Source: Desulfovibrio sp. (lineage in GTDB: Bacteria > Desulfobacterota > Desulfovibrionia > Desulfovibrionales > Desulfovibrionaceae). Taken from it: DNA of 40,812 nucleotides. The stretch lies in contig JAFTDG010000127.1 in the NCBI GenBank assembly GCA_017454325.1, positions 1 to 40,812 of the forward strand, read 5' to 3'. The notes under the pieces are model-generated. The model searched no databases. It was not told the DNA's origin and was given only the letters and a program-made list of their open reading frames with translations. This document shows positions 28,223 to 35,912 of this stretch, piece after piece. Both the position numbers and the translations under genes were made by a program. Every line of letters starts with the position of its first letter. The stretch's first letter is position 1.

Positions 28223-28256
28223 TGCGGGCCGGAGAGCTGTAGATTTCCGGCCCGCA
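28223..28256 (+). other. intercistronic hairpin after dctP
   Basis: A perfect 11-bp GC-rich stem, TGCGGGCCGGA and TCCGGCCCGCA, with a 12-base loop lies 12 bases past the dctP stop. It has no T-run, and dctQ and dctM follow. Such elements in transporter operons often stabilise the upstream message or stop part of the transcription so that the binding protein is made in excess. Confidence 0.7.
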
Positions 28257-28353
28257 AGACATTAAAAAATGGCGTTCCTCCCTTTGCTGAATGTGTGATA
28301 ACACGCCGTTACAGGGTAACGCAGGATACATACAACACTGCTCAGAGGTACAC

Positions 28354-28899
28354 ATGCACGATTCGGAAACGAGAGAACCTGCCGGCGATGCTGCATTATC
28401 GGCCCCAGAAGCAGCACCCCGCAAAGAAGGACTCATACAGCTTCTTTTTGAAATTTTTTGCGCCTGTATTTTTCTGGGCATGATAGGACTTGTGTTCTAC
28501 AATACTTTTCTGCGCTACGTCTTTTCCTCCAGTTTTCCCCCCAGCGAGGAATGGGCACGTTTCCTCTTCATTTACATTACATTTTTCGGTGCCATTGAAG
28601 CCTTTATTCACAAAAAACATATCGCCGTAGACCTGCTGGTCTCCACGCTCAAGGGCGTATCGAAAAAAAGCGTGAACATTCTTGCATCGCTTTTCAGCCT
28701 ATCTGCGTTGGGCCTTTTGCTCTATGGCGGCATTATTAATGTTCTGCAGACCATGGATACGTATTCCGTTGCTACTGGAGTCAACATGGCCTTCATCAAC
28801 GGGACCCTGCCCATCATGGCGCTGGCTGCCATTGTGGTGGAACTGCGCGCTCTCTTTGCCATCATCAACAAACCGGCATATTCATTTCAAAAAGGCTAG
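28354..28899 (+). CDS. dctQ: TRAP transporter small membrane subunit, DctQ family
   Basis: The 181-residue inner-membrane protein has four hydrophobic segments and the DctQ hallmarks RYVFSSSFPPSEEWARFLFIY in the first half and HIAVDLL after the second segment, plus a polar N-terminal extension of about 25 residues. DctQ pairs with DctM to form the sodium-coupled permease. The ATG at 28354 was chosen because AGAGGT lies 8 bases upstream; a longer frame exists but without a ribosome site. It lies 9 bases before dctM. Confidence 0.93.
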   Translation: MHDSETREPAGDAALSAPEAAPRKEGLIQLLFEIFCACIFLGMIGLVFYNTFLRYVFSSSFPPSEEWARFLFIYITFFGAIEAFIHKKHIAVDLLVSTLKGVSKKSVNILASLFSLSALGLLLYGGIINVLQTMDTYSVATGVNMAFINGTLPIMALAAIVVELRALFAIINKPAYSFQKG

Positions 28900-28908
28900 G
28901 AGCGCGGC

Positions 28909-30198
28909 ATGGAACTTTTCATTTTCCTCGGCACACTCTTTTTCTTCATGTTTCTGGGCATTCCCCTGGCACTTGTACTGGTTCTCTGTGCCATAGTGCT
29001 CATGTGGCACTCGGGCATGTGGGAAGCCATGCTTATTCCTGGCAGTATGCTGGACGGAGCCAACAACTACCCGCTCATGGCTATACCTTTCTTTGTATTT
29101 GCTGGTGAGATCATGGCAGCGGGTGGGCTCTCAAAACGTGTGGTACAGCTGGCACAACTCATGATTGGTCGTGTACGCGGCGGCTTGGGCTATGCGGCAA
29201 TTATTTCAAGTATCATTTTTGCCGGGCTCATGGGCAGCTCTGTTGGTGAAGCTGCGGCCTTGGGTGGGCTGCTTTTACCCATGATGCGCAAGGTAGGCTA
29301 CCATCCGGGACGCGCCGGAGCTGTCATAGCTTCAGGAGCCATTCTTGGTCCTATCATCCCACCGAGCACTAACTTTATTCTGCTGGGTGCCACTGTAAGC
29401 GGCCTATCCATCACAAAGCTATTCATGATCGGTCTCATGCCGGGTATTTTTATCGGCCTCGCGCTCTGTATAGTATGGTTCTTTATAGTGCGCACAGACG
29501 GCTATAATGAAACCATTTCCTTTACCCGTCAGGAATCCATCCGCATCCTTTTTGATGCTACCCCGGCCTTTCTCATGCCTGTGCTCTTGCTGGGCGGTAT
29601 CCGTTTCGGTGTATTCACCCCCACTGAGGGCGGTGCATTTGCTGCCATCTATGCCATACTGGTCTGTACTCTCTACTACCGCGAACTTTCCTTCCGCGAA
29701 TTATTGAGAGTAAGCGCGCGGGCGGCACGAACGACATCTGCGGTTATGCTCATTGTGGCAACAGCATCGGCTGTGGGCTATTTCATTACCATTGCCCAGA
29801 TACCCGACCAGATGACAAAACTGTTTACACCGCTCATCGACAGCCCGATTTTGCTACTATTGTGCATCAACGTCTTTCTCTTCCTCATCGGCATGGTCAT
29901 GGATCTGACGCCCAATATCCTGATTTTCGCCCCAGTGTTCTATCCGTTGATCACCCAAGCAGGCATAGATCCGTATTACTTTGGCCTGTTGTTCATTCTG
30001 AACTTGGGCATAGGCGTTATTACCCCACCCGTGGGCACGGTGCTCTATGTGGTCTGCGGCGTTGGTAACGTCAAGTTCAGTGAGCTGACGGTAAAACTTG
30101 TGCCATTCCTGGCAGTGGAAATATTTATGCTCTTCCTGCTGCTCTTCTTCCCCAAGCTCTCGATCGTGCCCATGAACTGGCTCATGGGAGGCAGTTGA
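28909..30198 (+). CDS. dctM: TRAP transporter large membrane subunit, DctM family
   Basis: The 429-residue protein has about a dozen membrane segments and typical DctM motifs: NNYPLMAIPFFVFAGEIM, AGLMGSSVGEAAALGG, ILGPIIPPSTNF, FTPTEGGAFAAIYA, MDLTPNILIFAPVF and NLGIGVITPPVGTVLYV. It is the ion-coupled translocation subunit of the IT superfamily. TAGGAG precedes the ATG, and a terminator follows 13 bases after the stop, so dctP-dctQ-dctM is a closed unit. Confidence 0.97.
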   Translation: MELFIFLGTLFFFMFLGIPLALVLVLCAIVLMWHSGMWEAMLIPGSMLDGANNYPLMAIPFFVFAGEIMAAGGLSKRVVQLAQLMIGRVRGGLGYAAIISSIIFAGLMGSSVGEAAALGGLLLPMMRKVGYHPGRAGAVIASGAILGPIIPPSTNFILLGATVSGLSITKLFMIGLMPGIFIGLALCIVWFFIVRTDGYNETISFTRQESIRILFDATPAFLMPVLLLGGIRFGVFTPTEGGAFAAIYAILVCTLYYRELSFRELLRVSARAARTTSAVMLIVATASAVGYFITIAQIPDQMTKLFTPLIDSPILLLLCINVFLFLIGMVMDLTPNILIFAPVFYPLITQAGIDPYYFGLLFILNLGIGVITPPVGTVLYVVCGVGNVKFSELTVKLVPFLAVEIFMLFLLLFFPKLSIVPMNWLMGGS

Positions 30199-30211
30199 TA
30201 GCATAGGTTAC

Positions 30212-30240
30212 AAAGCCGCTCCTACCAGGGGCGGCTTTTT
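30212..30240 (+). terminator. rho-independent terminator of the TRAP operon
   Basis: An 11-bp stem with one G-U pair (AAAGCCGCTCC / GGGGCGGCTTT) and a 5-base loop runs into a T-run (30236-30240). It lies directly after dctM. Confidence 0.9.
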
Positions 30241-30275
30241 CATGCAATGCACTCTCAAAAGAAAGAGAGATTATT

Positions 30276-31178
30276 GTGCTTATACGCAATCCTGTTGCTG
30301 CAGGCCGATTTTACCCTGACAATGCCAAAACACTGCTGGACGAGGTTCAATACTGGCTGACACAAGGAGCCGCCTTGCATTCGCCATCGCAGGATACTAT
30401 CAGTGAGCCGTCTTTGCGCGGCGTCATGCTCCCCCATGCAGGCTATGTGTTCTGCGGCTCTGTCATCGGTCGTACCCTGGCACTGGCCTGGGGCACGCCT
30501 TCACAGGCCGCACCTGTGCCAAGGCATATAATTTTTCTCTGTCCCAATCATACAGGCAAGGGACACCCGTTGGGAATCTGGCCTGAAGGCTATTGGCGCA
30601 CGCCTTTAGGTGACGTGCCAGTTGATGCGCCGCTGGCTGATGCGCTTATCACGAAACAGATCGGCTTTGCTGCAGACACGGGCTCGCACCTGCATGAACA
30701 TTCTATTGAAGTGCTACTACCGTTTTTTCAATTTCTAAGCCATAGGGAGCCCTGGTATATTACACCCGTATGCATTGGTACCCATACCCCGTCAGTGCTG
30801 CGCACGGCTGGCCTAGCCTTAGCCGATGTCATGCAACGCTATGAAGACATTGCTCTTATCGTCAGTTCAGACATGAATCACTACGAAGATCAGGAGACGA
30901 CGCTGCACAAAGACGCCCGCGCGCTAGCTCCTGTTCTTTCCTGCGATGCTGAAGGCTTGCTCGACATTACCCAGCGTGAACATATCACCATGTGTGGCGC
31001 AGCTCCCATGGCACTCGCCCTTTTTGCAGCCAAGGCAGCAGGCAGACCTTGGGCCAGGCTGGATACGCATGACACATCCGCTGCAGCTTCCGGAGACGCA
31101 CTGCATGTCGTTGGCTATGCTGGAGTTCGCTTTGGCTGGAACAATGAGGCTGCCCCCAACGACAACCCACACAAGTAA
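30276..31178 (+). CDS. MEMO-family protein (AmmeMemoRadiSam system protein B-like)
   Basis: The 300-residue protein starts RNPVAAGRFYPD, as MEMO proteins do, and keeps the residues that form the metal site in the family: His54 in LPHAGYVFCG, His92 in CPNHTGKG, His202 in SSDMNHYE and Cys240 in TMCGAAPM, as well as EHSIEVLLPF. MEMO proteins resemble extradiol dioxygenases, but their bacterial reaction is not established. In many prokaryotes they are encoded with an AMMECR1-domain protein and a radical SAM protein; neither partner is in this window. The start is a GTG at 30276 with AGAGAG upstream. A small unknown gene follows after 11 bases. Confidence 0.88.
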   Translation: MLIRNPVAAGRFYPDNAKTLLDEVQYWLTQGAALHSPSQDTISEPSLRGVMLPHAGYVFCGSVIGRTLALAWGTPSQAAPVPRHIIFLCPNHTGKGHPLGIWPEGYWRTPLGDVPVDAPLADALITKQIGFAADTGSHLHEHSIEVLLPFFQFLSHREPWYITPVCIGTHTPSVLRTAGLALADVMQRYEDIALIVSSDMNHYEDQETTLHKDARALAPVLSCDAEGLLDITQREHITMCGAAPMALALFAAKAAGRPWARLDTHDTSAAASGDALHVVGYAGVRFGWNNEAAPNDNPHK

Positions 31179-31189
31179 AGGAGGAAATA

Positions 31190-31507
31190 ATGGAGGTATG
31201 TATTGCCTATATGCATGGCAAGCCTGTGATGCTGGAACTGCGCGAAGGCATTGCCTACATTGACGGTGTGCCGCAACCCATTAAATATTTGGAAGAAGCT
31301 CAGTTGCAGGAATTCAGTGATGCCATTCAGGCCATTCCTTACAGCGCGGATCCAGGCTATGACGCATTGGTCAACGCCAAACGCGCCGCCTTTATTGCTG
31401 AATTGTTGGGACGAGCCGTCGGTGACGACTGCATCACACTGCTTACCCACATCCTGGACCATGTTCATTACGACGTACTGGAATACCTGGAAGAAACAGA
31501 GAACTAA
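31190..31507 (+). CDS. small protein of unknown function
   Basis: The 105-residue acidic protein begins MEVCIAYMHGKPVMLELREG, a beta-hairpin-like start, followed by helical sequence with many Glu and Asp and ending YLEETEN. There is no signal peptide, membrane segment or motif that I recognise. It is certainly translated in appearance: a perfect AAGGAGG lies 6 bases before the ATG, and codon use resembles its neighbours. It probably forms an operon with the MEMO gene 11 bases upstream and converges on the minus-strand gene that ends 21 bases away. Confidence 0.75.
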   Translation: MEVCIAYMHGKPVMLELREGIAYIDGVPQPIKYLEEAQLQEFSDAIQAIPYSADPGYDALVNAKRAAFIAELLGRAVGDDCITLLTHILDHVHYDVLEYLEETEN

Positions 31508-31528
31508 TTGCCCGATAAAATACGACAA

Positions 31529-31876
31529 TCAGCTCTGCCCCAGTTCCTGCTTGAGCCAAGCCAGCACAGCCGGACTGGGCGCACTGATGCCACGCGCAGA
31601 GCCATTAACCCTATAAAAATCTTCCTGCAGTTTTTCCGGCAAAGGCATGGTAAAAATGTCCTCGGCTTTTTCGGAATTGCGGCGCACGAGTCGAATGAGC
31701 GGCGGAACCTGCCAAGTGTCCACAACAAAATAATATGAAACGTCGTCCTTGGAGCGCACCGGAGGATATTCTGCATGCCAATCGTTGTTACCCCACTCAA
31801 GGTACATGGTGACGGCATGTTCCGGGGTAAGGTTCCAATCTATGCTATACAGGGCAAAATCTTTCAATGAGGGCAT
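31529..31876 (-). CDS. small protein of unknown function downstream of the TPR gene
   Basis: The 115-residue protein is rich in Trp and Tyr (SIDWNLTPEHAVTMYLEWGNNDWHAEYPPV) and continues with DDVSYYFVVDTWQVPPLIRLVRR, then a short helical end. There is no signal peptide or membrane segment. AAGGAGGT lies 4 bases before the ATG, so expression looks good. It starts 86 bases after the end of the large TPR gene on the same strand and is likely its operon partner. I do not recognise the family; the aromatic, strand-like composition suggests a small beta-rich fold. Confidence 0.75.
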   Translation of the reverse strand: MPSLKDFALYSIDWNLTPEHAVTMYLEWGNNDWHAEYPPVRSKDDVSYYFVVDTWQVPPLIRLVRRNSEKAEDIFTMPLPEKLQEDFYRVNGSARGISAPSPAVLAWLKQELGQS

Positions 31877-31962
31877 ACTTACCTCCTTATGCTCACTCCA
31901 TCATCCAATCTTATTGCCTCCCGGGGCCATCATCGCAATAGATCTGCAAGGCATTATGCAGC

Positions 31963-34659
31963 TTATCCCCCTTCAGCTTTATGAGCAGCATTCTCCAGTT
32001 CCATGCGGCGTTGCTGGCGAATACGCTCCAGACGATTCTGCTGTGCATCTTCGCGCTGCCGGCGTGCCTCCGCCAGCAATTTTTCACGTTTACGGTCAAA
32101 AACAAGTGTCGTGCGCAGAGCTGCAAGCCCAATCGCCATCACAGATACGATGAGTACAAGAACTTTCTGAATAGACCACGGTTCAGAACCAAAAAGCCTT
32201 TTCAACCAGCCGAGGTGAATGGCGTCCCCCCAGAAATAGACTACGGGCACGGTTACAAAACAGAGCAGCAGGCCCATGGCCTCCACCCAAAGGAACGTCT
32301 TTAAAAACGTCAGACCAAACAACGTGCCATCGCGTACCATACGCAATGATTTCAGACGCTTCCTGAGACTGCGCAGCAAATCCGCAAGTTGTGTGGTATC
32401 AGACCTGGAACGCTTGAAGGCCGCTGCTTCCTTAAAATTACAGGCAAAGGCACGGTTGATGATTCCAGCACTTTCGTTGAATTCTTGACTGAATTCCTTC
32501 AGAGCGCCAGGGAATGGAAACCAGGATGCCTCGTCACGTATCTCCTGCAGTATATCAAGATAGTACTTGTAACGATTACGCAGATCCTCAACTTCATGGG
32601 CAATATGTTCTTCCAGCTCCTTCTCCAACTCAGGACGCACAGCCATCACCCTGAGTGACATCATATAACTGTTGATACCTGCCTGTTCATTAAGAGCACG
32701 TAGTCGCGTTCCTAAATCTAGCTGAACGGGATGGTCAGACGGGAACCATTCATTGATTCTATCACACATTTCAAGAATGCGTTTTCTGTCATTTTCTGCT
32801 GCTGCCTTCGCCTCATCGGCAAGATCGTGCAGACTGGATAGAATCATGAGGCGGCCACGCTCGAGAGCAGGGTCAATAAGCGCCCTGTTAAAGTAGGTGG
32901 CATCTTCGCGAATGAGTTTGGTCAGTTGCTCCAGTATGGGTTCACAAAAGCCCATCTTAACGCGACAGACAATGGCCCTGTAGCGAATGTCACGCCAATG
33001 TGGCATGACGCGTTGAATCTGGGAATACTGCTCCAATGCCTGAGTATATTGCCCCTGTTCTTCAGCCATACGGGCTTGAAAAAATTCGTTCCATGCCTGC
33101 ATGGCCGGCGATGCATTGAGCGTTGCTGCCTCCTTAAAATATGCAACAGCGTGCTCAAAATCATTTCGCTCCAGGGAAATGAAGGCCTGCACCATACGCA
33201 GACGCGAATCCCGTTGGTAGCGGGTCATGCTTTCAGAAACTTTCTTACCCAAGTTGGCAAGATCGTCGAATTCTGTATTTATCAGTTTATCCAGGAAATC
33301 CCATGAAGGGCTGTCATCCTTCTGCGGAGGTTCTTCGTTGGGGTCAGGGTCACGCATGCGGTACAGCCAATGCTGCGGCACATTACGTAACTGCCCCATT
33401 GCATTGATATCCAGCACAGCCCGCAGCACAACAGCTGCCTCATCGTTTTCTTCCAGAAGGGTATTATATCCCTCCAAGCCATCAGCTGTCAGGGTTGTTT
33501 CAATTTTCTTGAAGCCACTGTTGATAGCATCTAAATCGAATTCTGCAAGCTCTTCCCAAATTGTCGGATCTGAAGGAGCCGCATGCCTTGTGGGACACTG
33601 GGCAGATTCATGGCAAGCGAGACCGCAATAAACGCATCCGACGCCCGATTCTGTGGAATTGGTCAAATAACTGGGCATGAGCAAGGGCAAGGTCTTTATG
33701 CCAATGCTGTCGTCAGCCAGCATGACGTTGCACCAGTTGTCCACTGTGGTCTGATCACCAGAGTAACGCAGGTCGCGAACGACAAAACCTTCACCAAGCA
33801 AATAGGCATTACGGTAGGTCAGATAAGGAAAATCAGGCGCTAGGCTATCCCACTTCAAACCGATTTTCTTAGGCAGGTCTATATTAAAATTAAGGTTGTT
33901 CCTGTCAGCGACCACACAGACGCAGGGCCATCGCAGGTTGTCCTCTCCGCTGAATGACTGAAGATAATCCCGCATAAAAGTACGCAGCATCATCAAATTC
34001 TCCACAGAGATCATAAGAAATGTCTCGTTGAAGATAGATTTCATCTTATGCTGCTGTAACATTTCCCCCAGACGTTTGAACATGCTGTCCCAGCCGTCCT
34101 GAAAATTTTTGTCCAGGGGACTACCCAAAGGATGGATAAGCGCAAACCATGCTTGTGTGGATGCGTAGGGCATACGCACATCCACTGTCATGGTGGCCCA
34201 ATCCACGCCAGCCATGCCCTGGCGTCCTGTATGGCGCTCAAAAGTAATGCCAGGCAGGCCCTTTTTATCTTCACGGCTTTTGGGGTGAATCCAAACCTCC
34301 AGATTATCGGGAACAATAATCTTTTGCGCCTGCAGTGCACCGTCCATCAGAAGATTGGAATCGCCCTTGCGCCCAAACTGCAACCTGCCAGGGAAAAGCT
34401 CTACCGCAGCCGGAAGCTCATGGAAACTTCCCCAGACCATTAATCGCGCCAGGGCCAAGAAAACGTCGTCCGTGAAAAAAAACCAGACGGCCTGGGTGTC
34501 ATCCTCAACCACCAGCATGCCGCCATAAGTCATCAATATTTGCCCTACAGTTGGTGCAACATTATCGTGCCAGCATACCCAGACCACATGGCCCATGGTA
34601 CTCATATGCACTTCAATATTTGTAGGCAGACGCGACAAGACCGAAGATAACTGCGGCAT
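31963..34659 (-). CDS. TPR-containing membrane protein with CCHC zinc-knuckle motif, unknown function
   Basis: The 898-residue protein has an N-terminal region of about 330 residues with mixed alpha/beta character and no family I recognise. A motif CVYCGLACHESAQC follows at 342-355; it fits C-x2-C-x4-H-x4-C exactly and is followed by PTR, like a retroviral-type zinc knuckle. Residues about 490-620 contain TPR-like helical pairs (AFISLERNDFEHAVAYFKEAATLNAS; AEEQGQYTQALEQYSQIQRVMP). After a helical region come two membrane segments (about 784-811 and 830-853) and a highly charged Arg/Glu/Gln-rich tail. There is no signal peptide, so the large N-terminal part is probably cytoplasmic. The ATG at 34659 follows AAGGAAG. 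A terminator separates it from secF. Confidence 0.8.
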   Translation of the reverse strand: MPQLSSVLSRLPTNIEVHMSTMGHVVWVCWHDNVAPTVGQILMTYGGMLVVEDDTQAVWFFFTDDVFLALARLMVWGSFHELPAAVELFPGRLQFGRKGDSNLLMDGALQAQKIIVPDNLEVWIHPKSREDKKGLPGITFERHTGRQGMAGVDWATMTVDVRMPYASTQAWFALIHPLGSPLDKNFQDGWDSMFKRLGEMLQQHKMKSIFNETFLMISVENLMMLRTFMRDYLQSFSGEDNLRWPCVCVVADRNNLNFNIDLPKKIGLKWDSLAPDFPYLTYRNAYLLGEGFVVRDLRYSGDQTTVDNWCNVMLADDSIGIKTLPLLMPSYLTNSTESGVGCVYCGLACHESAQCPTRHAAPSDPTIWEELAEFDLDAINSGFKKIETTLTADGLEGYNTLLEENDEAAVVLRAVLDINAMGQLRNVPQHWLYRMRDPDPNEEPPQKDDSPSWDFLDKLINTEFDDLANLGKKVSESMTRYQRDSRLRMVQAFISLERNDFEHAVAYFKEAATLNASPAMQAWNEFFQARMAEEQGQYTQALEQYSQIQRVMPHWRDIRYRAIVCRVKMGFCEPILEQLTKLIREDATYFNRALIDPALERGRLMILSSLHDLADEAKAAAENDRKRILEMCDRINEWFPSDHPVQLDLGTRLRALNEQAGINSYMMSLRVMAVRPELEKELEEHIAHEVEDLRNRYKYYLDILQEIRDEASWFPFPGALKEFSQEFNESAGIINRAFACNFKEAAAFKRSRSDTTQLADLLRSLRKRLKSLRMVRDGTLFGLTFLKTFLWVEAMGLLLCFVTVPVVYFWGDAIHLGWLKRLFGSEPWSIQKVLVLIVSVMAIGLAALRTTLVFDRKREKLLAEARRQREDAQQNRLERIRQQRRMELENAAHKAEGG

Positions 34660-34736
34660 GGAATATCTTCCTTATAGTTACAGTCCCCAAGAGGTGACAG
34701 TATGGTCGGCCCCATCAGGGCTGGAACAACACATGG

Positions 34737-34763
34737 AAAAAAAGGGACGCAAACAAGCGTCCC
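34737..34763 (-). terminator. rho-independent terminator of yajC-secD-secF
   Basis: On the minus strand a perfect 7-bp stem GGGACGC / GCGTCCC with a 6-base loop is followed by seven T (34737-34743). It lies 37 bases past the secF stop and isolates the TPR gene downstream. Confidence 0.92.
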
Positions 34764-34800
34764 CTAGTAATAACATTGGTTTCAATCACAGTGCATGTGG

Positions 34801-35901
34801 CTATACAATACCATGTTCACCAGGCCGTTCATAATTTTCCTTTTGTATCAGAGCCACATAAAACTGCGTATTGCCCAGGGCCAGAAGGATGGATGATGCA
34901 ACGTAAATAGAGGAATAAGTGCCAATGATAACACCGATAAGCATGGTCAACGCAAAATCATGGATAACACCGCCACCCAATAGCAGGAGTGCCAATGTAG
35001 CCACTGCCGTGGTGCCGCTCGTAAGGATGGTACGTGAAAGGGTCTGATTTACACTGCGGTTGATAAGGCCAGCCATATCCAAATTGGGCGCAGCGCGCAG
35101 ATTTTCGCGTAACCGGTCATAGATAATAATTGTGTCGTTCAGGGAATAACCGATCAGAGTCAGCAGGGCAGCGAGGACATTGAGATCCAGCTCCACCCCC
35201 ATAACCGAAAGTAGCCCAACCGTAATGGCGACATCGTGCAATAAGCCAACCAATGCGCCCAAGGCGAAATTAAGCCTCATGACGAAACATACAATGAGAG
35301 TAATACCCAGGGCCACAAGTACCAACCAGCCCATCCCCACACCAGTAAGTCCAACAAGATATACGCCCCCCCAAAGGGCAGCAGCCATGGCGGCACCAGC
35401 CATCCAGCGCTGTTCAAATCTGCCGGAGATATACACGGCAATAAGCAGAATGGAATAATAAAGCGCACTCAAGGCCTTATTTGTCAAATCAGCTCCGACT
35501 TTGGGACCGACCACTTCCAGACGCTGGATTTCTGCCTTATTGCCGGGGAAAGCCGCAGCGAGAGTATCCACAACAGTAGTACGCAGTTGGGTGGCGTCAC
35601 CGCTCTCCGTCTGTGAAAAACGCAACAGGAAATCCCTTCCCGTGTCTCCGAAACGCTGTGTTGTAATGCCGGGAAGGGTGGGAATATCCAGACTTCTCTT
35701 CAGTGCATTATCATCAATTTGCTGCTGAAACTGCACTTGCACAATAACGCCGCCAGCAAAATCAATACCCAGCTTTGGCCCCTTTCCCCAGAGAGCAGAA
35801 ACCACTCCCACAAGGAGCAGTAAAAGGGAAAGGGCATAGGCCACACGGCGGAAGCCAATAAAATCTATGTGCGTGTCGTGCTTAATAAATGCGAACCCCA
35901 T
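34801..35901 (-). CDS. secF: protein translocase accessory subunit SecF
   Basis: SecF pairs with SecD to drive late steps of Sec export using the proton or sodium gradient. The 366-residue protein has six membrane segments, a first periplasmic domain beginning GPKLGIDFAGGVIVQVQF, and the conserved membrane motifs GALVGLLHDVAITVG and AALLTLIGYSLNDTIIIYDRLREN followed by NRSVNQTLSRTILTSGTT. It starts 11 bases after secD with GGAGGG upstream. The length is normal for SecF. Confidence 0.97.
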   Translation of the reverse strand: MGFAFIKHDTHIDFIGFRRVAYALSLLLLLVGVVSALWGKGPKLGIDFAGGVIVQVQFQQQIDDNALKRSLDIPTLPGITTQRFGDTGRDFLLRFSQTESGDATQLRTTVVDTLAAAFPGNKAEIQRLEVVGPKVGADLTNKALSALYYSILLIAVYISGRFEQRWMAGAAMAAALWGGVYLVGLTGVGMGWLVLVALGITLIVCFVMRLNFALGALVGLLHDVAITVGLLSVMGVELDLNVLAALLTLIGYSLNDTIIIYDRLRENLRAAPNLDMAGLINRSVNQTLSRTILTSGTTAVATLALLLLGGGVIHDFALTMLIGVIIGTYSSIYVASSILLALGNTQFYVALIQKENYERPGEHGIV

Positions 35902-35912
35902 GGTCCCTCCCC

